Origin: an uncultured Micromonospora sp.
GTDB taxonomy: Bacteria > Actinomycetota > Actinomycetes > Mycobacteriales > Micromonosporaceae
Assembly (NCBI GenBank): GCA_937951935.1
Contig: CALGAM010000234.1
Location: 1-5,392 of the forward strand
Reading direction: 5' to 3'
Length of the DNA stretch: 5,392 nucleotides
Positions 1-4,937 of the stretch are shown here, one piece after another. Position numbers and translations under genes: made by a program. The first letter of the stretch is position 1. Every line of letters starts with the position of its first letter. Under the pieces are notes generated by a model. It did no database searches. It worked only from the letters and a program-made list of their open reading frames with translations, and was not told the DNA's origin.

Positions 1-1394
1 CGCAGGTGCTCCAGCAGGTCGGAGATCCACTCCACGTGCTGCTCGGCCGCCATGATGCAGTTGACCAGCACCGACGGACTGCCCGGACCGGTGACGACGA
101 ACATGTTGGGAAAGCCGGCGACGGCCAGCCCCAGGTACGTCGCCGCCCCGTCCCGCCAGGCGTCGGCGAGGCTGGTGCCGTCCGGGCCGCGGATGTCCAT
201 CCGGGTCAGCGAGCCGGTCATCGCGTCGAACCCGGTGGCGTACACGATGATGTCCAGCTCGTACTCGGCCTCGCTGGTCCGCAGCCCGTTCGGGGTCAGC
301 TCCCTGATGGGTGTCGCCCGCACGTCGACCAGCTCGACGTTGGGGCGGTTGAACGTCTCGTAGTAGTTGGTGTCGACGCAGATCCGCTTGGCGCCGATCG
401 GGTGGTCCTTGGGGCAGAGCCTCTCGGCGACCTCCGGGTCCTTCACGATCTGGCGGATCTTGCCGCGGACGAAGTCGGCGACCGCCCGGTTGGCGTCGGC
501 GTCGCGCAGGATGTCGGTGAACGCGGCCATGAAGCCGGTGCCGCCGATCTCCCAGCGCCGTTCCAGCTCGGCGATCCGCTCCTGTTCGCTGACCTCCAGC
601 ACGCCCTTGCCCGTCGAGGGATGCAGGGCACCGGCGGGGGTACGCCGCATCTCGGCCCGGATCTGCGCGTAGCGGCTCTTGGTCTCGCGTATCTCCTCGG
701 CGGTCAGGGGCCGGTTGCGGGCGGGCAGGCTGAAGTTGGGCGTCCGCTGGAAGACGACGAGCCGCTCGGCCACCTCGGCGATCAGCGGAATGGCCTGGAT
801 GCCGGAGGAACCGGTGCCGATGACGCCCACCCGCCTGCCGGTGAAGTCGACCGGCGTGTGCGGCCAGTTCCCGGTGTGGTAGGTCTGGCCGCGGAACGAC
901 TCCGCGCCGGGCAGTTGCGGCGTCTGCGTCGCGGACAGGCACCCGACCGCCGGGATGAGGTAGCGTGCGCTGACCCGGGCCCCGGTGTCGGTGGTGACGG
1001 TCCAGCTCGCGCTCTGCTCGTCGAAGACCGCCGAGGTCACCCGGGTGCCGAAGGTGATGTCCCGGCGCAGGTCGAACCGGTCGGCGACGTGTTCCGCGTA
1101 GCGGAGGATCTCCGGCTGTGAGGCGTACCGCTCGGTCCACTCCCACTCCTGCTGCAGCTCCTCGGAGAAGGAGTAGGAGTAGGCCAGGCTCGGCACGTCG
1201 CAGCGGGCGCCGGGGTACCGGTTCCAGTACCAGACACCGCCCACGTTGTCCGCCGCCTCGAAGACGTGCACCCGGAAGCCCCGCTCCCGTAGGCGGTACA
1301 GCATGTACATGCCGGCGAACCCCGCCCCGACCACCACCGCGTCGTACCGGTGCTCGGAGCCTCCGGTGTTGGCCGGTGACCGCTGATCGATCAT
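1..1394 (-). CDS. Type I Baeyer-Villiger monooxygenase (phenylacetone monooxygenase-like), C-terminus cut by window edge
   Basis: FAD- and NADPH-dependent enzyme expected to insert one oxygen atom from O2 next to a ketone carbonyl, giving an ester or lactone; cytosolic. The 464 visible residues show the FAD Rossmann motif GAGFAG (23-28), the GGVWYWNRYPGARCD segment (52-66), the Baeyer-Villiger fingerprint FRGQTYHTGNWP (167-178), the NADPH Rossmann motif GTGSSG (193-198), Lys336-Arg337, and YATGFD (385-390). From memory, the protein aligns with Thermobifida fusca phenylacetone monooxygenase (PAMO) almost without gaps, so Arg337 should be the catalytic arginine. PAMO has about 540 residues, so roughly 80 are missing here. 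The ATG at 1394 is chosen because GGGGAGGA lies just upstream (1405-1398) and the FAD motif follows at the usual distance. The gene is divergent from a padR gene, its likely regulator. The family is certain; the substrate (aryl, linear or cyclic ketone) is not. Confidence 0.95.
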   Translation of the reverse strand, partial: MIDQRSPANTGGSEHRYDAVVVGAGFAGMYMLYRLRERGFRVHVFEAADNVGGVWYWNRYPGARCDVPSLAYSYSFSEELQQEWEWTERYASQPEILRYAEHVADRFDLRRDITFGTRVTSAVFDEQSASWTVTTDTGARVSARYLIPAVGCLSATQTPQLPGAESFRGQTYHTGNWPHTPVDFTGRRVGVIGTGSSGIQAIPLIAEVAERLVVFQRTPNFSLPARNRPLTAEEIRETKSRYAQIRAEMRRTPAGALHPSTGKGVLEVSEQERIAELERRWEIGGTGFMAAFTDILRDADANRAVADFVRGKIRQIVKDPEVAERLCPKDHPIGAKRICVDTNYYETFNRPNVELVDVRATPIRELTPNGLRTSEAEYELDIIVYATGFDAMTGSLTRMDIRGPDGTSLADAWRDGAATYLGLAVAGFPNMFVVTGPGSPSVLVNCIMAAEQHVEWISDLLEHL

Positions 1395-1397
1395 GTG

Positions 1398-1405
1398 TCC
1401 TCCCC
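1398..1405 (-). promoter_or_regulatory. Ribosome binding site of the Baeyer-Villiger monooxygenase
   Basis: On the minus strand this reads GGGGAGGA and is followed by CAC and the ATG at 1394. The GGAGG core ends four bases before the start. It is slightly close but a strong match to the anti-Shine-Dalgarno sequence, and it supports this start over internal ATG codons (Met29, Met31). Confidence 0.75.
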
Positions 1406-1410
1406 TGCCG

Positions 1411-1429
1411 CTGGCGGTCGTGCCGTCAG
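1411..1429. promoter_or_regulatory. Imperfect dyad, candidate operator in front of the monooxygenase
   Basis: CTGGCGG-TCGTG-CCGTCAG forms two 7-bp arms with one mismatch (a G:T pair in RNA) around a 5-bp centre. It sits six bases upstream of the monooxygenase ribosome binding site, where a bound repressor would block transcription. It is the clearest dyad I found in the 148-bp gap between the two divergent genes. It does not resemble the ATGT-N8-ACAT pattern of classical PadR operators, and dyads of this size occur by chance in GC-rich DNA. Confidence 0.3.
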
Positions 1430-1525
1430 CCGAATGCCGTGGTGCCCGGCGCGGAGGCGGCCGGGTGTGGAGCCGGGACGGCGCCCGGGTGGTGTGACGA
1501 GGCTGGAGGGCCGGCCGCGGACCGG

Positions 1526-1535
1526 AGGGTAGGGT
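1526..1535. promoter_or_regulatory. Overlapping back-to-back -10 elements for padR and the monooxygenase
   Basis: The decamer AGGGTAGGGT holds TAGGGT on the plus strand (1530-1535) and TACCCT on the minus strand (1531-1526). Both fit the actinobacterial -10 consensus TANNNT. They share the only TA dinucleotide in the whole 1395-1542 gap. The plus-strand hexamer ends seven bases before the GTG at 1543, the spacing of leaderless actinobacterial transcripts. The minus-strand hexamer would give the monooxygenase mRNA a leader of roughly 125 bases. No convincing -35 box is seen for either. Confidence 0.45.
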
Positions 1536-1542
1536 CCGAGAC

Positions 1543-2199
1543 GTGCCAGCCATGCCGAGTGAGCCGGTCGATCCGGACCGGCCGGTCGATCCGGACCAGC
1601 CCGCCGGCCCGGACCTGCCCGCCACCAGCTACGCCGTGCTGGGACTGCTGTCCTTCGGCGAGGAGCTGTCCGGCTACGACCTGAAGATGTGGGCCGACTG
1701 GACGATCCGGTTCTTCTACTGGAGTCCGTCGTTCAGCCAGATCTACAGCCATCTGAAGCGGTTGGAGTCGCTCGGCTACGTCCGGTCCCGGACGGTGGAG
1801 TCGGCGTCGGCACGCGACCGCAGGCTGTACTCGATCACCGAGGCGGGGCTGGCCGTGATGCGCCGCTGGGCCGCGACCGCGCCGCTGGACCCGCCGGTGC
1901 TGAAGCACTCGCTGCTGCTGCGTGTCTGGCTCGGCCACCTCGCCGACGCGGCCCGGCTCGAACAGCTGCTGACCGAGCACCTCGACCACGTGCGGCAGCT
2001 CGCGGCCAACGCGGAGGCGCGCCGGCAGGGCGCGGCCCGCGGCGCGTGGGCGTATCCCGAGGCCGCGCTGCGCTGGGCTCACCGCTACTACGAGGCCGAG
2101 GCGGCACTGGCGGAGGCGCTGCTCGCCGACCTTCGGGACCTCGCCGACCGCCCGGTCGACCCGACCGGCCACCTGGCGGGTCCGCAAGCCGCCGAGTGA
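1543..2199 (+). CDS. PadR-family transcriptional regulator
   Basis: DNA-binding regulator of 218 residues, in the usual size range of PadR proteins with a long C-terminal helical domain. Residues 28-105 form the winged helix-turn-helix: TSYAVLGLLSFGEELSGYDL (28-47), the recognition region FFYWSPSFSQIYSHLKRLES (57-76), and the wing RRLYSITEAG (93-102). Residues about 110-200 are rich in Leu, Ala and Glu and should form the dimerising helices of the Vir_act_alpha_C type. The first 26 residues are a Pro/Asp linker with a repeated PVDPD unit, unusual for the family. GTG 1543 is chosen because a -10-like TAGGGT ends seven bases upstream, suggesting a leaderless mRNA; ATG 1552 is the alternative and removes only three residues. 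The divergent monooxygenase is the likely target, together with self-regulation. The ligand is unknown. Confidence 0.92.
   Translation: MPAMPSEPVDPDRPVDPDQPAGPDLPATSYAVLGLLSFGEELSGYDLKMWADWTIRFFYWSPSFSQIYSHLKRLESLGYVRSRTVESASARDRRLYSITEAGLAVMRRWAATAPLDPPVLKHSLLLRVWLGHLADAARLEQLLTEHLDHVRQLAANAEARRQGAARGAWAYPEAALRWAHRYYEAEAALAEALLADLRDLADRPVDPTGHLAGPQAAE
1563..1597 (+). repeat. Tandem 18-bp direct repeat in the padR linker
   Basis: GCCGGTCGATCCGGACC occurs at 1563-1579 and again at 1581-1597, a perfect 17-base match with an 18-base period. It encodes the PVDPDR/PVDPDQ pair, and a degenerate third unit (PAGPDL) follows. Across the junction it creates the 12-bp palindrome GACCGGCCGGTC (1576-1587). 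The likely origin is in-frame slippage that lengthened a flexible linker. Confidence 0.85.
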
Positions 2200-2328
2200 G
2201 GTTCGCCGCGTCGGTTCGAGCGGCCGCCCAGCACCCCGCGTCCTCGCCGCTTCCGCGGGCCGACCGCCGAGCACCTGCCCACCGCCCTTCTCGCGATGGC
2301 TGTTCCTAATAGGCATAGTCAGTCTGCT

Positions 2329-2346
2329 ACCTAGCGCTTGCTTGGT
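2329..2346 (-). promoter_or_regulatory. TetR-type operator-like site, second copy, no gene attached
   Basis: On the minus strand this reads ACCAAGCAAGCGCTAGGT. It differs from the copy at 3755-3773 by one missing A and one T-to-A change. On the plus strand, ACCTAGCGCTTGCT (2329-2342) matches the KstR2 consensus AnCAAGnnCTTGnT with one mismatch. It sits in an AT-richer island (about 2303-2350) between the padR stop and the terminator of the binding-protein gene. No start codon with a ribosome binding site follows it on either strand, so what it controls is unclear. Confidence 0.45.
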
Positions 2347-2435
2347 CAAGACCCGCGGTACGGAAGTTCGCCCTGCTCGCCGGCCGCCGGCAGCTCCGCC
2401 CCCACGGCGGTGGCCGGCGGGACGACGGGACGGAA

Positions 2436-2476
2436 CGGGACGGGGGACGGCCGCGTCGCGGCCGTCCCCCGTCCCG
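2436..2476 (-). terminator. Very strong hairpin terminator after the substrate-binding protein gene
   Basis: Positions 2436-2455 and 2457-2476 are perfect 20-bp reverse complements around a single central T, so the RNA would form a 19-bp stem with a three-base loop. Nearly every pair is G:C. The hairpin begins 16 bases past the binding-protein stop codon (2492) on the minus strand. No U-tract follows, which is common for actinobacterial terminators. Being symmetric, it may also stop transcripts arriving from padR on the plus strand. Confidence 0.85.
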
Positions 2477-2491
2477 GTGCCGGGCGTGCCG

Positions 2492-3712
2492 TCACGCCTG
2501 CGGGCTGTACCGGCCCTCCTTCAGCAGGGTGGCCGGAATGATCGAGGTCGAGCCCGGGTCCAGCGCGACCGCGTGCGACGTGGCGGAGTAGGCGTACCGG
2601 CTCAACGCCCAGTTGCCCCTCTCCTCACCGGTGAAGCCCTCCAGCGTCCTGGCCAGCTTCTCGGCGTCGTCGATCGTTCCGGCCTTCTCGGCGGCGGCCG
2701 CCGCGACCATGATCGCGTCGTAGACGAAGAAGGTGTTCAGCGGCATGTTGATCTCGCCCTGGGCCTTCAGCGCCCGGATCATGGCGTCCATCGCGCCGGG
2801 GTTGACCTCCGGGGATCCCACGATCGCGGCGGTGAGCACCTGGACGTACACGTTCTGCGTGGCCGGCGTGCCGACCAGGCCGTCCGGCTCCCCCCGGGAC
2901 AACAGCGAGGTCACCGTGGCGACCGAGTCGGCCACCACCGGGATGTCGGTCCACCCGAGCTTGAGCCGGCTCTCCAGGATGTACCCCACGGACGCACCCG
3001 CCCCCTGCATGAACAGGATGTCGGGCTTGGTCGCCCGCAACCGCTCCAGCTGGGCGGTCATGTCCAGGTCCTCGGCGGTGTACGTCTCGTCGCCGGTGAG
3101 GGTCAGGCCCGCCGACGCGATCGCCTTGCGGGTCGCCTCCGCCGTCGCCTGGCCGAAGGCGTCCTTGCCGGCCAGCATCGCGATCCTCGTCGCGTTGCGC
3201 TCCTTGAAGAACTCCACCACCCGGGCGGCCATCGAGTCGTTGGTGGGCACCACCTGGAAGAGGTACGGGAACTTCTGCGGATCGTTCAACGCCGAGGAGC
3301 CGGCCTGCTGGACCGACAGGATCTTCGCCTCGGTCAGGATCGGCGCCATCGGCAGGGCCTCGGCGCTCGTGTTGCCGGGGAGGACGAGCGCCGGCTTCGG
3401 GCCCTTGCTCAGGCGCTCGTTCAGCTTGGTCACGGCGGTGGTCGGATCACCGTTGGTCTCGATGATCTCCAGCTCGACCCTGCGCCCCAGAATCCCGCCG
3501 CGTTCGTTCAGCACCGCCACGGCGGCCTTGGCCGCCTGGGCCGCCGCCTGGGCGTTCAACGCCGCCGGCCCGGTCTGGTTCATGCCGAGCAGATGCACGA
3601 TCCGGTACGGCTCGTCCGGCGACGACGACGTCTCGTCGTCCTCGGGGGTGGCGCAGGCTGCTGTGGCGGCCAACGCGGTCACGGTCAGAAGTACGCCCAC
3701 TCGCTTCCACAT
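2492..3712 (-). CDS. Branched-chain amino acid-type ABC transporter substrate-binding lipoprotein (Peripla_BP_6)
   Basis: Extracytoplasmic binding protein of 406 residues, the usual length for the family. Residues 1-19 are a lipoprotein signal: Lys3/Arg4, a hydrophobic stretch, then ATAAC with Cys20 as the likely lipidated residue (Thr at -3 is not the commonest choice). An acidic Ser-rich linker (21-35) precedes the two-lobed Peripla_BP_6/LivJ-type domain. Typical family signatures are VLNERGGILGRRVELEIIET (67-86) and the later VVEFFKERNATRIAMLAGKD segment. ATG 3712 has GGAGG at 3727-3723, ten bases upstream. The family binds Leu/Ile/Val, amides, urea, short acids or aromatic acids, and the ligand cannot be read here. 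No permease or ATPase gene is visible. A strong terminator follows and a palindromic operator-like site precedes, so the gene is probably transcribed alone. Confidence 0.93.
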   Translation of the reverse strand: MWKRVGVLLTVTALAATAACATPEDDETSSSPDEPYRIVHLLGMNQTGPAALNAQAAAQAAKAAVAVLNERGGILGRRVELEIIETNGDPTTAVTKLNERLSKGPKPALVLPGNTSAEALPMAPILTEAKILSVQQAGSSALNDPQKFPYLFQVVPTNDSMAARVVEFFKERNATRIAMLAGKDAFGQATAEATRKAIASAGLTLTGDETYTAEDLDMTAQLERLRATKPDILFMQGAGASVGYILESRLKLGWTDIPVVADSVATVTSLLSRGEPDGLVGTPATQNVYVQVLTAAIVGSPEVNPGAMDAMIRALKAQGEINMPLNTFFVYDAIMVAAAAAEKAGTIDDAEKLARTLEGFTGEERGNWALSRYAYSATSHAVALDPGSTSIIPATLLKEGRYSPQA

Positions 3713-3722
3713 GGCGTGGCAA

Positions 3723-3727
3723 CCTCC
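3723..3727 (-). promoter_or_regulatory. Ribosome binding site of the substrate-binding protein
   Basis: GGAGG on the minus strand, ten bases before the ATG at 3712. It fixes this ATG, which also begins the signal peptide. An out-of-frame ATG at 3743 has no comparable site. Confidence 0.7.
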
Positions 3728-3754
3728 GTGGCTTGAGAAGCATCGGGCCCGGTT

Positions 3755-3773
3755 ACCAAAGCAAGCGCTTGGT
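3755..3773. promoter_or_regulatory. TetR-type palindromic operator upstream of the substrate-binding protein gene
   Basis: ACCAAAGCAAGCGCTTGGT contains the perfect 10-bp palindrome CAAGCGCTTG (3762-3771). AGCAAGCGCTTGGT (3760-3773) matches AnCAAGnnCTTGnT, the published binding consensus of KstR2, the mycobacterial TetR-family regulator of late cholesterol catabolism, at every fixed position. It lies 43-61 bases before the binding-protein start, in promoter range. GGTTACC (3751-3757) and CGGGCCCG (3744-3751) are further small palindromes next to it. No tetR gene lies in the window, and other TetR regulators use similar sites. Confidence 0.6.
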
Positions 3774-3846
3774 TTAGTCGGGTCACAGGAGGGTATGTGC
3801 TGCTCCCGGCCACGTCAAGGACGAGCCGACCGGGATCTGGCCTGGT

Positions 3847-3865
3847 CGCCCCGCCATCCGGGGCG
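3847..3865 (-). terminator. Second hairpin downstream of the oxidoreductase operon
   Basis: CGCCCC (3847-3852) and GGGGCG (3860-3865) pair as a 6-bp all-G:C stem with a 7-base loop. On the minus strand it comes 45 bases after the ferredoxin stop codon and just after another hairpin. Together the two would separate the operon from the binding-protein gene. No U-tract follows. Confidence 0.4.
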
Positions 3866-3890
3866 CGGGCACCGGCACGGTCGACCGGGC

Positions 3891-3911
3891 GACCGTCGTA
3901 CGGAGACGGTC
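3891..3911 (-). terminator. Hairpin overlapping the ferredoxin stop codon
   Basis: GACCGTC (3891-3897) and GACGGTC (3905-3911) form a perfect 7-bp stem with a 7-base loop. Its 5' arm on the minus strand covers two bases of the ferredoxin TGA (3912-3910). It is a modest candidate terminator or mRNA 3'-end stabiliser for the operon. Confidence 0.45.
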
Positions 3912-4191
3912 AGTGGGCGGCGGGGGTGAAGCGGTAGACCGAGAAGACGAAATCGGGGCAGACCATCTGGCAGGCGGTGCACCCGGTGCAGCCCGGGCCC
4001 AGCTCCGGATACCGGTAGCCCATCTCGTTCAGCGAGCTCGACATCGTGAGCACCCGGGGCGGGCACGCCTCGACGCACAGCTCACAGCCCTTGCACCGGT
4101 CCCTCGCGATGACCAGCGTCCCGCGGCTGGGCCGCGGCGCCCGGGGGCGTGCGGGCGGGTTCGGCACGGCACCACCGTCGTGCTCGCTCAT
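3910..4191 (-). CDS. 2x[4Fe-4S] ferredoxin, delta-type subunit of a 2-oxoacid:ferredoxin oxidoreductase
   Basis: Small 93-residue iron-sulfur protein that should carry electrons from the oxidoreductase core to a soluble acceptor. Two complete [4Fe-4S] motifs are visible: CKGCELCVEACP (Cys33, 36, 39, 43) and CTGCTACQMVCP (Cys68, 71, 74, 78). A 24-residue spacer with NEMGYRYPEL separates them, as in KorD/VorD-type subunits. The first 24 residues are a Pro/Arg-rich extension not needed for the fold. The ATG at 4191 overlaps the regulator's TGA as ATGA, and GGAGG (4205-4201) lies nine bases upstream inside the regulator gene, so translation is probably coupled. Separation from the beta-subunit gene by a regulator is unusual, since delta genes normally sit directly beside the core subunit genes. 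A free ferredoxin is the alternative, but the context favours a subunit. Confidence 0.9.
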   Translation of the reverse strand: MSEHDGGAVPNPPARPRAPRPSRGTLVIARDRCKGCELCVEACPPRVLTMSSSLNEMGYRYPELGPGCTGCTACQMVCPDFVFSVYRFTPAAH

Positions 4192-4937
4192 GGTCTGTCG
4201 CCTCCGGCGGTCGCGTGGACGATCTCGAGCATCTGGGAACGGTCCGCCCGCGACGGCCGGTCCCCGGCCGGCGTCGCCGACGGCTCGGCCACGAAGATCC
4301 CCCGCCGCCGCAGTGCGCGCACCGCGTTCTCGGCCGTCATCAGGACGTGGTCGAGAGCCGCGGCGGCGGCCGCCGCGGCGTCCCCGGCGGCGATCGCCTC
4401 GTACTCCCGGCGCAGTGCGGCCCGCTCCTGGTCCATCGCGTCCTCGATGGAGAACCGGGCAGCGGTGGGCACCAGCCCGTTGAAGCTGCGCAGCAGCGCG
4501 CGCAGGTGCGGTCCGGCGTTCGACAGGTTGATCGCCTTGCGGAACTCCCGGGCGAGCCGCTCGAACTCGTCGACCCTGTCGCAGCCGGCCAGCTCCTCGA
4601 CGAGCCTGCCGAGCGTCTCCCGCAGCCCGGCTCCCCCACCGCGTGCCGCCCGGCTGCTGGTGAGCGCGCTGAGCATGCCGTACAGCTCGAACGCCTCGCG
4701 GATGGTCCCCGCGTCGAAGGCGGCGACGAACGCACCGCGGTAGTGCGGCATCTCGACCAGCCCGTCGCGTTCCAGCTGCTGCAGCGCCTCCCGCACCGGA
4801 GCCCGGCTGACCCCGAGGGTCGCGGCGATCTCGTCGAGGTCGATCCGGTCGCCGCTGCGCAGCGTGCCGTCGAAGAGCAGACCGAGGATGTACTCAGCGA
4901 CCGCCACGCCGGTCTTCGTCCGTGTCAGTGCCGCCAC
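4188..4937 (-). CDS. GntR-family transcriptional regulator, FadR/FCD subfamily
   Basis: Regulator of 249 residues, a normal FCD length. Residues 8-72 are the GntR winged helix: AEYILGLLFDGTLRSGDRID (14-33), then IAATLGVSRAPVREALQQLE (37-56) and DGLVEMPHYRGAFV (58-71). Residues about 78-212 are the helical FCD ligand domain, followed by a disordered tail. Most FCD domains bind a metal through an Asp and three His. Here the usual FH position reads FR (Arg133) and the middle His is not seen (about Leu175); only DHV (His197) remains. GTG 4937 is chosen because GGGGAG (4951-4946) lies eight bases upstream and the DNA-binding domain begins there. The open frame continues upstream but is the beta-subunit gene read out of frame. 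The gene overlaps the beta gene by 13 bases and the ferredoxin gene by 4, so it is co-translated with the enzyme it probably controls. The effector is unknown, perhaps a 2-oxoacid or an acyl-CoA. Confidence 0.93.
   Translation of the reverse strand: MAALTRTKTGVAVAEYILGLLFDGTLRSGDRIDLDEIAATLGVSRAPVREALQQLERDGLVEMPHYRGAFVAAFDAGTIREAFELYGMLSALTSSRAARGGGAGLRETLGRLVEELAGCDRVDEFERLAREFRKAINLSNAGPHLRALLRSFNGLVPTAARFSIEDAMDQERAALRREYEAIAAGDAAAAAAAALDHVLMTAENAVRALRRRGIFVAEPSATPAGDRPSRADRSQMLEIVHATAGGDRP

Noticed and set aside
6..1121. 371-codon plus-strand open frame
   Set aside because: It is antisense to the monooxygenase. The translation is Gly/Arg/Val-rich without motifs, as expected when a GC-rich gene is read on the opposite strand.
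1426..2349. 307-codon minus-strand open frame across padR
   Set aside because: It is antisense to a clear PadR protein, is Arg/Gly/Pro-rich, has no family motif, and covers the divergent promoter region.
3621..3640. 8-bp-arm hairpin inside the binding-protein gene
   Set aside because: It arises from GAC/TCG codon repeats encoding the acidic Ser-rich linker DDETSSSP, so it is best explained by low-complexity coding.
2342..3736. 464-codon plus-strand open frame
   Set aside because: It is antisense to the substrate-binding protein, which has a lipoprotein signal and full domain in the other strand. The plus frame also runs through the terminator hairpin.
2329..3773. Terminal inverted repeats of a one-gene mobile element
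   Set aside because: The two related 18-19-bp sites are in inverted orientation around the binding-protein gene, but there is no transposase, no target-site duplication, and each site is itself palindromic, which fits operators better.
4363..4376. 14-bp palindrome GCGGCGGCCGCCGC
   Set aside because: It lies in the run of Ala codons (residues 187-194) of the GntR gene, where such palindromes arise from GCG/GCC repeats.
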